A stretch of 64,000 nucleotides of DNA, taken from positions 73,113 to 137,112 of the forward strand of contig JBLNCI010000048.1 of NCBI GenBank assembly GCA_050260515.1, given 5' to 3'. Numbering within the stretch: position 1 is the first letter of the stretch; each line of letters opens with the position of its first letter. Under the pieces are notes generated by a model. That model did not search any database. It saw only the letters and a program-made list of their open reading frames with translations, and was not told where the DNA came from. The position numbers and the translations under genes are program-made. Shown one piece after another: positions 52,956 through 62,320 of the stretch. This DNA is from DATJIG01 sp050260515. Its GTDB lineage: Bacteria; Pseudomonadota; Alphaproteobacteria; SMXQ01.

Positions 52956-53684
52956 TTGACGCGGCTCGCCGCCGCGCTCCTCGCCGTTTTCGCCCTCGCC
53001 GTGCTGTCTCCCGGCGCCATCTCCCCCGCGGACGCCCAGGACGCGGTCGACGTGACGCTGATCCTCGCCGTCGACGTCTCCGGCAGCGTCGACATGGGCG
53101 AGTTCGCGCTCCAGCGGCAGGGCTACGCCGCGGCGCTCACCGACCGCCGCTTCCTCAACGCGATCAAGGGCGGCGAGCATCAGGCGATCGCCGTCGGCTA
53201 CTTCGAGTGGACCGGCCCCGGGCTCGACGCGCCGGTGTACGAGTGCACGCTGATCCACGGCGAGGCCGACGCGCAGGTGCTCGCGGACAAGCTCAAATCC
53301 ACGCCCCGCATGCTGTTCGGCGGCGGCACCGGCGTCGGCGAGGCGATCTATTTCGCGATGGGGATGCACGACCGCTGCCCCTACGCCACCGACCGCCGCG
53401 TCATCGACGTGTCCGGCGACGGCCGCACCAACCGCGGACGACGCGCGGGACCCGTTCGCGACGAGGCCGTGAGCCGCGGCATCACCGTCAACGGCCTCGC
53501 CATCGTCAACGAGGAGCCGTTCCTCGAGGAGTTCTACCGCGCGGAGGTGATGGGCGGACCCGGCGCCTTCGTCGCGGTCGTCAACGACTTCGAGGCGTTC
53601 GAGGAGGCGGTCATCGCCAAGATGGTGCGCGAGATCTCCTCCGCTCCGCCGGAACGGCGGCACGCGAGCGCAGTATCGCGATGA
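52956..53684 (+). CDS. exported DUF1194 (von Willebrand factor A-like) protein
   Basis: A 242-residue exported protein of the DUF1194 family with a VWA-like fold. The MIDAS-type start VDVSGSVD (residues about 38-45) and a threonine-containing GGGTGVGEAI are seen. TTG 52956 is chosen because it begins a standard signal peptide (to about residue 29, ADA-QDA); an upstream ATG in frame (52827) would overlap the PadR-like gene and is unlikely. The stop overlaps the next start (ATGA at 53681). Function is not established. Confidence 0.82.
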   Translation: MTRLAAALLAVFALAVLSPGAISPADAQDAVDVTLILAVDVSGSVDMGEFALQRQGYAAALTDRRFLNAIKGGEHQAIAVGYFEWTGPGLDAPVYECTLIHGEADAQVLADKLKSTPRMLFGGGTGVGEAIYFAMGMHDRCPYATDRRVIDVSGDGRTNRGRRAGPVRDEAVSRGITVNGLAIVNEEPFLEEFYRAEVMGGPGAFVAVVNDFEAFEEAVIAKMVREISSAPPERRHASAVSR

Positions 53685-54834
53685 TATCGCGGCGGCAGTT
53701 CCTCCATCGCTCGGCCACCACCGTTTCAACACTGGTCACCCTGTGCGGCTGTGAGGCGCAGACTGCGCGCAATGACAAGCGCTTCCACTGTGACTTTGCC
53801 CGAATTGACGAGGGTGGCACCGCTCCCATTTACGCGCTGGCATGGAGTCCCAATGGCGCGCTTTTAGCTTCGTCGAGCAGCGGCGACACTCGAATTTCCA
53901 TGTGGGAGGCTGACACCCGACGGAACCTTTGGCGATTGAAGAAGCCAGGCATGTCGCTCGGCACGCATTCCCTGGAGTTTTCGCCCGACGGTCGATCCTT
54001 GTTCCTGTCATCGGTGCTATCACGCGAAGTCTCCCCGCGTGGCGCACTCTCACTCGTTGACCCCACGAACGGCACCGTCCGCCACACGATCGATATCCCG
54101 CCGGATAAGGGAATCGGACAGAGCCACCAAGCCGCCTCATGGGCTGTGAGTGCCGATGCTCGGTACATCGTGGCCGCGATTTGGACCCCAGCCTCGAAGG
54201 GCGGTATCGGCGTCTATGACGGGCGAACGCTGAATTTCGAGGGCGTACTCGACGTGCAGTATTATGAGGGGCGGCGCCTTGTCTTCGACCCAATTACCAA
54301 CGCGCTAGCGACTCAATCGGTGAGTTACGCGCTCGGCAATCCGCCAGCTGGTCCCTTTCCAAGGGACACTACGAGGAAAGGGGCAGTCGAAATTTGGGAT
54401 CTCCAACGAAAGGAGATCATCCAATACATTCCGGCGTATCCGTCGGCCATAGATGCACTGTATACGTGCCCGGGACGCAGTTGCTGGTCACCGCCGGGGA
54501 CAATCAAGTAACGCCGGGCCAAGTCAAACCGCCGATCGACTCCAGCTTCGAGTGGCTCCGCGTTTGGGATACCGTATCCGGACAAAAAGTGAAGGCGCTA
54601 CGTGGAGTCGGGTTCTCCGTCACAGATGTGGGCATCTCGAACGACTGCGGATTGCTGGCGAGCGTCGGCCGCGACAGCACGCTTCGGATTTGGGATTTCG
54701 ACACGGGCGCTCTCGTGTTCACCCGCAACTTTCGCGGTGCATTCACGCACGCCGTGGCATTCAGCCCCCACCACCAGCAACTCGCTCTAGCTGCCGACAA
54801 CACGATCTACGTGGCCAGCTACACGTATCAGTAG
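53681..54834 (+). pseudogene. frameshifted WD40-like beta-propeller lipoprotein
   Basis: Two overlapping frames together make one WD40-type protein of about 384 residues. Frame 1 (53681-54511) has a signal with lipobox-like LCGCE and repeats such as IYALAWSPNGALLASSS and SLEFSPDGRSLFLSS; frame 2 (open to 54834) continues with LLASVGRDSTLRIWDFDTG and AVAFSPHHQQLALAAD. The switch is about 54440-54475 and equals one lost base (-1). No slippery heptamer or hairpin is evident there, so decay or a sequencing error is likelier than programmed frameshifting. The codon third positions are less GC-rich than in its neighbours. It overlaps the DUF1194 gene by 4 nt and the convergent SDR gene by 7 nt. Confidence 0.72.
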
Positions 54835-55574
54835 ACGTGCTGGCCGCCGGTGACGAAAATCTCGGTGCCCGACAGGTATGCCGACTCCGGCGAGCACAAG
54901 AACAGGATCGTTCCGGCGACATCCTCGGGCTTGCCGAGCCGCTGCAGCGGAATGCGCGGCAGCAGCACTTCGGTCTCCTTCGACAGCATCGCGGTTTCGA
55001 TCTCGCCCGGCGCGATGGCGTTGACCCGCACGCCGAGCTCGCCCATCTCGGCCGCCATCTCACGGGTCAGCGCCGACAGCGCAGCCTTCGACACCGCGTA
55101 GGCCGACCCGGCCATGGGATGGACCGCATGGCCCGCGATCGACGTCACGTTGACGATGGCGCCCTGCCCCTTGTGCAGCGCAGCGGCAAAGCCGCGCGCG
55201 AGCCGGAGCGGCGCGAACAGGTTGAGCTCGAACACCGGCTGCCACAGCGCGAGGTCGCCGTTGAGGCAACCCAGGCGTTCCGCGTAGGGCGTCTTCGGCG
55301 AAACGCCGGCATTGTTCACCAGCGCGTGCAGCGTGCCGCCGTCCAGCGCCGCCGACGTCTCCGCCACCAGCCGTTCCTGATCGGCGGGGAGCGACAGGTC
55401 GGCAACGATGTGATGGGTCCAGTTCGGATCGCGACGGCAATCCGCCGGCACATCCTCGCGCGAGGTGGTGATGACGCGCCAGCCCGCGTCGGCGAACCGC
55501 TTCACCGTGGCGTGGCCGATGCCGCGGCTCGCACCGGTGAGTACGACCGTGCGCCGCTCCTGATCGATGTTCAT
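54828..55574 (-). CDS. short-chain dehydrogenase/reductase
   Basis: A 248-residue classical SDR with the NAD(P) motif TGASRGIGHATV (14-25), NNAGV and the catalytic Ser (VTSIAG) with YAVSK. It resembles 3-oxoacyl-ACP reductase-type and glucose dehydrogenase-type members. The stop overlaps the WD40-like gene tail by 7 nt. The substrate is unknown. Confidence 0.93.
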   Translation of the reverse strand: MNIDQERRTVVLTGASRGIGHATVKRFADAGWRVITTSREDVPADCRRDPNWTHHIVADLSLPADQERLVAETSAALDGGTLHALVNNAGVSPKTPYAERLGCLNGDLALWQPVFELNLFAPLRLARGFAAALHKGQGAIVNVTSIAGHAVHPMAGSAYAVSKAALSALTREMAAEMGELGVRVNAIAPGEIETAMLSKETEVLLPRIPLQRLGKPEDVAGTILFLCSPESAYLSGTEIFVTGGQHVY

Positions 55575-55612
55575 GACGCGAGGGTACCGGAACCGCCGCG
55601 CCGCCGGAAGCC

Positions 55613-55972
55613 TCAGCGGACCGACGCGACCTTGAACGGCAACAATTGTCCGTCGTGCCCGGTGATCGAGACGTACTCGCCGTCCTTGAAGGCGTGACCC
55701 TCGAACCGGAAAAACGGCTCGTCGTCGTCCTCGCCGGGCGCGTAGGAAAACGCCCAGGTACCGCGCCGGGTGTGGATCAGATAGCCGTTCTCGTCCGCCG
55801 CATCGGGGCGATAGTGACGGACGGTGCATTGATCGCGCACCTTGCGCCACTCGTCGGCGTCGATGTGGCCGTCGCCCCGCAGCGGCGCCCGGAACTCGTA
55901 CCCGTACGCCGGATTCCCGTCGGGGAATTCCTTCGTCCGTGCGAGCTCCAGGCGGATGGTCTTGAGAGCCAT
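55613..55972 (-). CDS. hypothetical protein
   Basis: A 119-residue cytoplasmic protein with no family I can name. It is rich in aromatic and charged residues with beta-strand character (MALKTIRLELARTKEFPDG, YGYEFRAPL, YLIHTRRGTWAFSYAPGEDD, FRFEGHAFKDGEYVSI). It lies 17 nt after the second universal stress protein gene and is presumably co-transcribed with it. Coding is supported by frame integrity and context. Confidence 0.72.
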   Translation of the reverse strand: MALKTIRLELARTKEFPDGNPAYGYEFRAPLRGDGHIDADEWRKVRDQCTVRHYRPDAADENGYLIHTRRGTWAFSYAPGEDDDEPFFRFEGHAFKDGEYVSITGHDGQLLPFKVASVR

Positions 55973-55989
55973 GATGCCGCTGCCTGCGC

Positions 55990-56853
55990 TTAGTGGACCA
56001 TCAAGGTCGGGACGGTGGTGGCCTGCAGCATGTGCTTGGTCACGCCGCCGAGCACCAGCTCGCGCACCCGCGAGTGACCGTAGGCGCCCATCACCAGCAG
56101 ACCGGCACCGGCCTTGGTCGCCGCCGCGAGCAGCGCCTTCGCCGCGTCGTCCTTCCCCGCGATGGCCTGCACCTTCGCCGAAACGCCGTGGGCCGCCAGA
56201 TAGTCCTTCAGGTCGTTGGGACGGTAGTCGGCGCTGTCTTCCTTGGCGGTGAGGATCGTGACCGTCGAGGCGGTGACGAGGAAGTCCATTGCCATCGCCA
56301 CGGCGCGCGCCGCCTGGGTCGAGCCGTTCCACGCGATCGCGACGTTGCCGCCGATCTTCGCCGCGGCCTTGGGCGGGACCACGATCGCCGGACGGCCGGT
56401 ATCGATCAGCGCCGCTTCCAGCGTGAGGCGCTGCGGACCGGCGAGGTCGCCCTGCGGGCGCGCGACGACGAGCAGGTCGGCGACGCGGCCGCGGTCGCGG
56501 ATCTCCTCGTCTTCGGTGCCGGTGACGTCGACGAAGCTCGCCGACGGCGCATTCGCTGACGGCACCTTGGTGCCGACCGCGATCTTCGCCTTGGCGCACG
56601 CCTCGTCGAACAGCGTGCGGACCCGCGTCGCGTTGGCCGCGGCGCGCTTCTCGGAGGCGCGGATCACGTCGTCGATCATCGACGCCGACACCGGCTCGCC
56701 CATGTACGCCATGGCCGCGGCGCGGGGATCGGGACGGACGTGGAGCGCCACCACCTGGGCGTTGAAGTCGCGCGCGAGCCCGAGGGCCGCGGACAGGGCT
56801 CCGGCGCCGGTCTTGGCGTCCGCGAGCGGAACAAGGATTTTCTTGATTGCCAT
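55990..56853 (-). CDS. tandem-domain universal stress protein (2)
   Basis: A 287-residue two-domain UspA-fold protein. The C-terminal domain carries GAYGHSRVRELVLGGVT, nearly the same motif as the protein at 45668; the N-terminal domain begins KKILVPLADAKTGAGAL. It is upstream of the 55613 gene on the same strand. Its role is probably protection in energy or redox stress. Confidence 0.92.
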   Translation of the reverse strand: MAIKKILVPLADAKTGAGALSAALGLARDFNAQVVALHVRPDPRAAAMAYMGEPVSASMIDDVIRASEKRAAANATRVRTLFDEACAKAKIAVGTKVPSANAPSASFVDVTGTEDEEIRDRGRVADLLVVARPQGDLAGPQRLTLEAALIDTGRPAIVVPPKAAAKIGGNVAIAWNGSTQAARAVAMAMDFLVTASTVTILTAKEDSADYRPNDLKDYLAAHGVSAKVQAIAGKDDAAKALLAAATKAGAGLLVMGAYGHSRVRELVLGGVTKHMLQATTVPTLMVH

Positions 56854-56967
56854 TTGTCTTCTCCGTTCTACGTACGCCGCGGTTCCCGGCGCTGACGTTG
56901 CAACCCTATTCCTAGCCTAAGCTAAGCACTTTGCGTTAGGTCAACCAATTCGCGTGACCAAAACGGG

Positions 56968-58563
56968 TTACCGCGGCGTCCCGCTGCGTCGAACTACCCG
57001 CAAGGCCGCCCGTGCGACGGCGGCCGGAGATCGCCCGGCCGCGATCCGGGTCCAGGCGATCGGGCCGAGATCGTAGGTCATCTGCTGCGCCAGCACCGAC
57101 GGTGTCGCGTCCGAGGCGTCGCCCCGGCGCGCCCGCAGCCGCCCGGCCATCGCGGTCCGTCCGGCATCCAGCCAGATCCCCGCGAACGGCACGCCGGCGC
57201 GCCTCGCCACCGCCTCGATTGCGGCCCGCTCGGCGGGATCGGCGAACACCGCGTCCGCGATCACCGAATGGCCGGCGCGGAGCGTCGTCACCGCCATCTC
57301 GCTGACGGCCGCGTAGACGCGCTCGCTCGCGCGCCGCGTGTAGGCCGCGCCCGGCAGATGCGCGCGGGAATCGACTCCGGCGAGGCGTTTGCGAATGACG
57401 TCGCTGCGCAGCACCAACGCACCCGGCGCGGCCCCGATGCCGGGCGCGAGCGCGCGGGCGAGCGTGGTCTTGCCGCTGCCCGAAAGCCCGCCAATGGCAA
57501 TGAGCATCGGCGCACTGGGCTTCAGCAAGCCGATCGCGAGCTTGAGATAGGCACGCGCATCGTCACGGCGCGCGGCTTCGAGAGGGCGGGTCGGCTGCGT
57601 GCCGGCAGCGGTCGCTTCGGTGTGGGCGCGGATCGCGGCGCGCAGCGACAGGAACAACGGGAGCGTGGCGAGTCCATCGAGCGGCGTCGGGTCGCGCGGA
57701 TCGACCGTGAGCGCGAGATAGTGGTTGAGCAGTCTGTTTGCGGCAACGGGCAGGTCGCGGTGCAGCATGTCCATCAGCAGGAACGCGAGGTCGTAGAGCA
57801 CGTCGACCGTCGCGAGCCTTGCGTCGAACTCGAGTGCGTCGAACAGCACCGGACGCCCGTCGATGCGGCAGATGTTGCGGAGATGCAGGTCGCCGTGGCC
57901 GTGGCGCACCAATCCCGCGCGTCGGCGCTTCGCGAGCAGCGGTGCGACCCGTGTCACCGCCGCATCGGTGTCCCGTGCGAGCGCACGAACATCGGCCGCG
58001 CGGAACACGCGCGGCGTGTGGGCGGCGATTGCCGCGCGGTTGTTGGCGGCGATCCACGCCGTCGAGCGGCTGTCGCCTGCCGCTTGCGCCTTGCGGGCAT
58101 CGCGATGGAACCGTGCGATCGCCTCGGCCATCGCCTCTGCGTCCTCGCCGGAGAGTCCGTCGCGCGCCGCGATCCGGTCGTACAGTGCATCGTCGGAGAA
58201 GCGGCGCATCACCACGGCCCAATCGCGAGCGCGCGCCTTGTCGCGTGCGCCGATGCGGCGCGGATCACGGATCGGACCGAGCGTGAGCCCGTCCGGCGTG
58301 TCAGTGACGGCGGCGACGCCGAGATAGAGCTCGGGCGCGGTGCGGCGGTTCACGGTCACCTCGGCGGCGCAGGCGGCGAAGCGCTTCGCGACGGTCGAGA
58401 AGTCGAGGTACGGGAGCCGCACCGCGCGCTTCAGCTTATAAGCGCGGTCGCCGGCGAGGAACACGATGGCGCCGTGGGTGTCGATGCGGCGCACGCGATC
58501 GCGGGCGCGATGCGTCGAGCGATCACCGAGCAGCCGCACCGTCGCGCTCTGGTCGTCGGCCAC
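56968..58563 (-). CDS. bifunctional phosphotransferase-like/P-loop kinase protein
   Basis: A 531-residue fusion: an aminoglycoside phosphotransferase-like N-terminal domain (about 30-335) with HGDLHLRN (223-230) and FDALEFD, and a C-terminal P-loop kinase domain with GLSGSGKTT (359-367) and SDVIRKRLAG. This fusion is widespread but has no settled substrate. GTG 58563 begins 6 nt after the pdxH stop, so the two are one transcript. Although near a universal stress protein gene, no functional tie is shown. Confidence 0.87.
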   Translation of the reverse strand: MADDQSATVRLLGDRSTHRARDRVRRIDTHGAIVFLAGDRAYKLKRAVRLPYLDFSTVAKRFAACAAEVTVNRRTAPELYLGVAAVTDTPDGLTLGPIRDPRRIGARDKARARDWAVVMRRFSDDALYDRIAARDGLSGEDAEAMAEAIARFHRDARKAQAAGDSRSTAWIAANNRAAIAAHTPRVFRAADVRALARDTDAAVTRVAPLLAKRRRAGLVRHGHGDLHLRNICRIDGRPVLFDALEFDARLATVDVLYDLAFLLMDMLHRDLPVAANRLLNHYLALTVDPRDPTPLDGLATLPLFLSLRAAIRAHTEATAAGTQPTRPLEAARRDDARAYLKLAIGLLKPSAPMLIAIGGLSGSGKTTLARALAPGIGAAPGALVLRSDVIRKRLAGVDSRAHLPGAAYTRRASERVYAAVSEMAVTTLRAGHSVIADAVFADPAERAAIEAVARRAGVPFAGIWLDAGRTAMAGRLRARRGDASDATPSVLAQQMTYDLGPIAWTRIAAGRSPAAVARAALRVVRRSGTPR

Positions 58564-58569
58564 GGCCGC

Positions 58570-59160
58570 CTACGGATAAAGGCGCGTCGCCGTCCAGGCG
58601 TTGCCGTCGCGGCGGTACAGCATGCGCTCGTGAAGGCGGAACGGACGGTCGACCCAGAACTCGAGCGCGTCGGGGACGACGCGCAACCCCGACCAGTGCG
58701 GCGGCCGCGGCACGGGCTTGCCCTGGAACTTCGCCGTGTACTCGGCGAAGCGGCGCTCGAGGTCGAAGCGCTCCTCCATCGGCTCCGACTGCAGCGACGC
58801 CCAGGCCGCGATCTGGCTGTCGCGCGGACGCGAGGCGTAGTAGGCGTCCGCCTCGGCATCGGTCACGGTCTCGATCGCGCCGAGCACGCGCACCTGCTTC
58901 TTGAGCGACTTCCAGTGGAAGTTCAGCGCGGCGCGGCCGCGCTCGAGCGCCTCGCGGCCCTTCGGGCTGTTGAAGTTGGTGTAGAAAACGAAGCCCCGCT
59001 CATCGAGACCCTTGAGCAGCACCATCCGCACCGACGGGTTGCCGGCGGCGTCGGCGGTGGCGAGCGACATGGCGTCGGGGACGTCGGGCTCCGAGTCGCG
59101 CGCCTCCTCGTACCAGCGCCGGAACAGGTCGAGGGGATCCTTGGCCTCGAGATCGGACAT
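58570..59160 (-). CDS. pdxH: pyridoxamine 5'-phosphate oxidase PdxH
   Basis: A flavoprotein of 196 residues from ATG 59160 (212 if ATG 59208 is used) that oxidises pyridoxamine/pyridoxine 5'-phosphate to PLP with FMN and O2. Family signatures are seen: DPLDLFRRWYEEA, SVRMVLLKG, FYTNFNSPKGREAL, and the C-terminal FWVDRPFRLHERMLYRR ending in RLYP. GGAGGGG about 11 nt upstream favours 59160. A TATAG box on the minus strand near 59241-59246 could be its promoter. It precedes the kinase fusion gene by 6 nt. Confidence 0.95.
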   Translation of the reverse strand: MSDLEAKDPLDLFRRWYEEARDSEPDVPDAMSLATADAAGNPSVRMVLLKGLDERGFVFYTNFNSPKGREALERGRAALNFHWKSLKKQVRVLGAIETVTDAEADAYYASRPRDSQIAAWASLQSEPMEERFDLERRFAEYTAKFQGKPVPRPPHWSGLRVVPDALEFWVDRPFRLHERMLYRRDGNAWTATRLYP

Positions 59161-59359
59161 GACGGTCTGCACCCCTCCGCTCTGCATGCTGGAAAACGCT
59201 TTGCTCATCAAACCGTTACGGCCCGCTACGGGCAAGTCCCTATAGCCTTTTTTTCGCCAAACAGTGACACTACATGTTGCGCGGTCGTGCGCGCATGTCG
59301 CCGACCGGGCGGGACAGCGCCGCCGCCTCGACCAAAGGCGCTTAGACCGGGAAAGACAT

Positions 59360-59845
59360 ATGATCAAGGCATCTGGGCTCAAGATTCTGACGGTCGCCAC
59401 GGTGGCCCTGTCGCTGGCCGCGTGCGAGAGCATGGGCGGCCAGAAGCAGACCGGCGGCACGATCCTCGGCGGCATCGGCGGCGCGGCGATCGGCTCGCAG
59501 TTCGGCAAGGGCACCGGCCAGATCGTCGGCGTCGCCGCCGGCACGCTGCTCGGCGCGCTGGTCGGCAGCGAGGTCGGCCGCTCGCTCGATAAGGCCGACA
59601 TGGAGTACGCCAACCGCGCCAACCAGCAGGCGACCTCGGCGCCCATCGGCGCGCCGATCCGCTGGAACAACCCGCAGTCGGGCAACTCCGGCGTCGTCAC
59701 CCCGGTGCGCGACGGCGTCGACACCGCGACCGGCGCCTACTGCCGCGAGTTCCAGCAGACCGTGCACATCGGCGGCAAGACCGAGCAGGCCTACGGCACC
59801 GCCTGCCGCCAGCCCGACGGCACGTGGAAAGTCGTCGGCTCGTAA
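59360..59845 (+). CDS. 17-kDa surface antigen-like lipoprotein (RT0821/Lpp0805 family)
   Basis: A 161-residue lipoprotein with lipobox LAAC (Cys about 22), then a glycine-zipper segment (about 32-75, GGTILGGIGGAAIGSQFG) with paired hydrophobic helices, and a C-terminal domain ending CRQPDGTWKVVGS. It matches the 17-kDa antigen/glycine-zipper outer-membrane family. It diverges from pdxH and is followed by a strong terminator, so it is a single-gene unit. Confidence 0.9.
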   Translation: MIKASGLKILTVATVALSLAACESMGGQKQTGGTILGGIGGAAIGSQFGKGTGQIVGVAAGTLLGALVGSEVGRSLDKADMEYANRANQQATSAPIGAPIRWNNPQSGNSGVVTPVRDGVDTATGAYCREFQQTVHIGGKTEQAYGTACRQPDGTWKVVGS

Positions 59846-59869
59846 CCTACCTTTACAATCCGACGTGGA

Positions 59870-59898
59870 AACGGCCCGACCCCGCGTCGGGCCGTTTT
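59870..59898 (+). terminator. Rho-independent terminator after the surface antigen gene
   Basis: An 11-bp stem (59870-59880 with 59886-59896, AACGGCCCGAC) with loop CCCGC is followed by TT of a TTTT run. It lies 24 nt after the stop codon. Confidence 0.9.
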
Positions 59899-59974
59899 CG
59901 TATCCGGAGCGTTGCGAAGAAGGCCAATTCGAAGTCGGCCAGCGGAACCACAGTGCACTAAGATAGCCGTCGCC

Positions 59975-60949
59975 ATGGCACGCGATCCTTATCAAGTCCT
60001 CGGGGTGGCCCGGACGGCCACCGCCGACGAGATCAAAAAGGCGTACCGCCGCCTCGCCAAGAAGCTGCACCCCGACCTCAACCCCGGCAACGCCAAGGTC
60101 GCCGAGCAGTTCAAGGAGGTCTCGGCGGCGAACGACATCCTGTCGGACGCCGACAAGCGTCGCCGCTACGACGCGGGCGAGATCGACGCCGCCGGCAACG
60201 AGCGCGCGCCGCGCGGTTTCTACGACGCGGGCGCCGCGGCCGGCGCCGGCAACTTCCGCCGCGGCCAGCGCGGCTACTACACCAACCACGCCGAGAACGC
60301 CGAAGGCAGCAACCGCTACGAGCAGCGCTTCCGCTTCGACGACATCTTCGGCGAGGGCGGGATTTTCTCGGACTTCTTCAGCGGCGGTCAGGGCGGCGGA
60401 CGCACGCGCCAGGCGGCGAACAAGGGCCGCGACGTCCGGCTGCGGCTCACCCTGCCGTTTGTCGACGCCGCGCGCGGCGCGATCCGCACGGCGTCGCTCC
60501 CCAACGGCCGCACGGTCGAGGTGAAGATCCCGGCCGGAGTGCAGGAAGGCCAGACGCTCCGCCTCAAGGGCCAGGGCATGCCGAGCGACAACGGCGGCCC
60601 GGCGGGCGACGCCTTCGTCGAGGTGCACGTCGCGGCCGACCCGACCTTCACGGTCAAGGACCTCGACGTCACCGTCGACGCCAAGGTGCCGCTCAGGGAC
60701 GCGGTGCTCGGCGGCAAGATCACCGTGCCGACGCTCGACGGCAAGGCGACGGTGTCGGTTCCGAAGCGCGCGAACTCGGGCCAGTTGCTGCGCCTCAAGG
60801 GCAAGGGCATCGCCCGGGGCGGCAAGACCGGCGACCAGTACGTGCGAATCCTCATCACGCTCCCGGAGGACGCGACCGAGCTCGACGCCGTCGAGTCCCT
60901 GCTCCGCGACCGCGAGGACGCGGCGGCGAACGGCCGCAAGAAAAGCTGA
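59975..60949 (+). CDS. CbpA-like DnaJ co-chaperone
   Basis: A 324-residue Hsp40: J-domain (1-70) with HPD (32-34), a Gly/Arg/Phe-rich linker (about 70-140) and two C-terminal substrate-binding beta domains (about 145-310), without the zinc-finger Cys repeats of DnaJ itself. It stimulates DnaK. The adjacent CbpM-like gene, 30 nt downstream, supports the CbpA assignment. Confidence 0.93.
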   Translation: MARDPYQVLGVARTATADEIKKAYRRLAKKLHPDLNPGNAKVAEQFKEVSAANDILSDADKRRRYDAGEIDAAGNERAPRGFYDAGAAAGAGNFRRGQRGYYTNHAENAEGSNRYEQRFRFDDIFGEGGIFSDFFSGGQGGGRTRQAANKGRDVRLRLTLPFVDAARGAIRTASLPNGRTVEVKIPAGVQEGQTLRLKGQGMPSDNGGPAGDAFVEVHVAADPTFTVKDLDVTVDAKVPLRDAVLGGKITVPTLDGKATVSVPKRANSGQLLRLKGKGIARGGKTGDQYVRILITLPEDATELDAVESLLRDREDAAANGRKKS

Positions 60950-60979
60950 CGGCACGGCTGACGGAAAGGCTGAACGACA

Positions 60980-61312
60980 ATGGCGACCTTCGACGAGATC
61001 CTGACCCGGTTCGAGCTGACCCGCGGCGACGTGACGATGTGGATCGAGGAGGGCTGGATCGAGCCGCGCGCCGAGGGCGACACCTACGTCTTCGACGAGA
61101 CCGACACCGCCCGCATCGGCCTGATCATCGAGCTGCGCCGCGATCTCGAGATCGACGATTCGGCGATCCCCGTCGTGCTGTCGCTGCTCGACCAGCTCCA
61201 CGCCGCGCGCGCGGCGCTGAAGCGCATCGCCGGAGCGATCGCCGAGCTGCCACCCGAGACCCGCGACCGACTCACGGCGTTGCTCGGCGAGCACGCGTCC
61301 CAAGACCACTAG
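60980..61312 (+). CDS. CbpM-like chaperone modulator
   Basis: A 110-residue MerR-like/CbpM-type protein: an N-terminal winged-helix-like part (LTRGDVTMWIEEGWIEPR...TYVFDETDTARI) and a C-terminal helical dimerisation region (about 55-100). CbpM proteins bind the J-domain of CbpA and block its use of DnaK. GGAAAGG lies 10 nt upstream of ATG 60980. It immediately follows its probable partner. Confidence 0.88.
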   Translation: MATFDEILTRFELTRGDVTMWIEEGWIEPRAEGDTYVFDETDTARIGLIIELRRDLEIDDSAIPVVLSLLDQLHAARAALKRIAGAIAELPPETRDRLTALLGEHASQDH

Positions 61313-61366
61313 CACGAGACCACTGGCACGCCGGGCCGGGCCGCCCGGGTGCGTGGCGGGCCGGGT

Positions 61367-61394
61367 TTGAACACCCTCCCCTTTCGTGTAGCAT
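61367..61394 (+). promoter_or_regulatory. candidate promoter for fabI
   Basis: -35 TTGAAC (61367-61372) and -10 TAGCAT (61389-61394) are 16 nt apart, about 80 nt upstream of the fabI start and 55 nt after the cbpM stop. Confidence 0.5.
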
Positions 61395-61426
61395 ACGCGC
61401 GCTTTCGGGCCGGCCTCGGCCCGCGC

Positions 61427-61449
61427 GGGGCCGATCGCGCCCCTTTTTT
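61427..61449 (+). promoter_or_regulatory. terminator-like hairpin in the fabI leader (possible attenuator)
   Basis: GGGGC (61427-61431) can pair with GCCCC (61439-61443), followed at once by six T. It is placed between the candidate fabI promoter and the fabI ribosome site, so it either ends cbpM transcripts or attenuates fabI. The stem is short. A neighbouring GGGCC/GGCCC pair (about 61407-61421) could form an alternative structure. Confidence 0.45.
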
Positions 61450-61473
61450 AGGCTCCATGTGGTCGAGGGTGAG

Positions 61474-62301
<828 letters not shown>

Positions 62302-62320
62302 CGGCTCGCCGCTCGCGATC

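Noticed and set aside
54440..54475. programmed -1 frameshift in the WD40-like gene
   Set aside because: No X-XXY-YYZ slippery site or downstream hairpin is evident; mutation or sequencing error is simpler.
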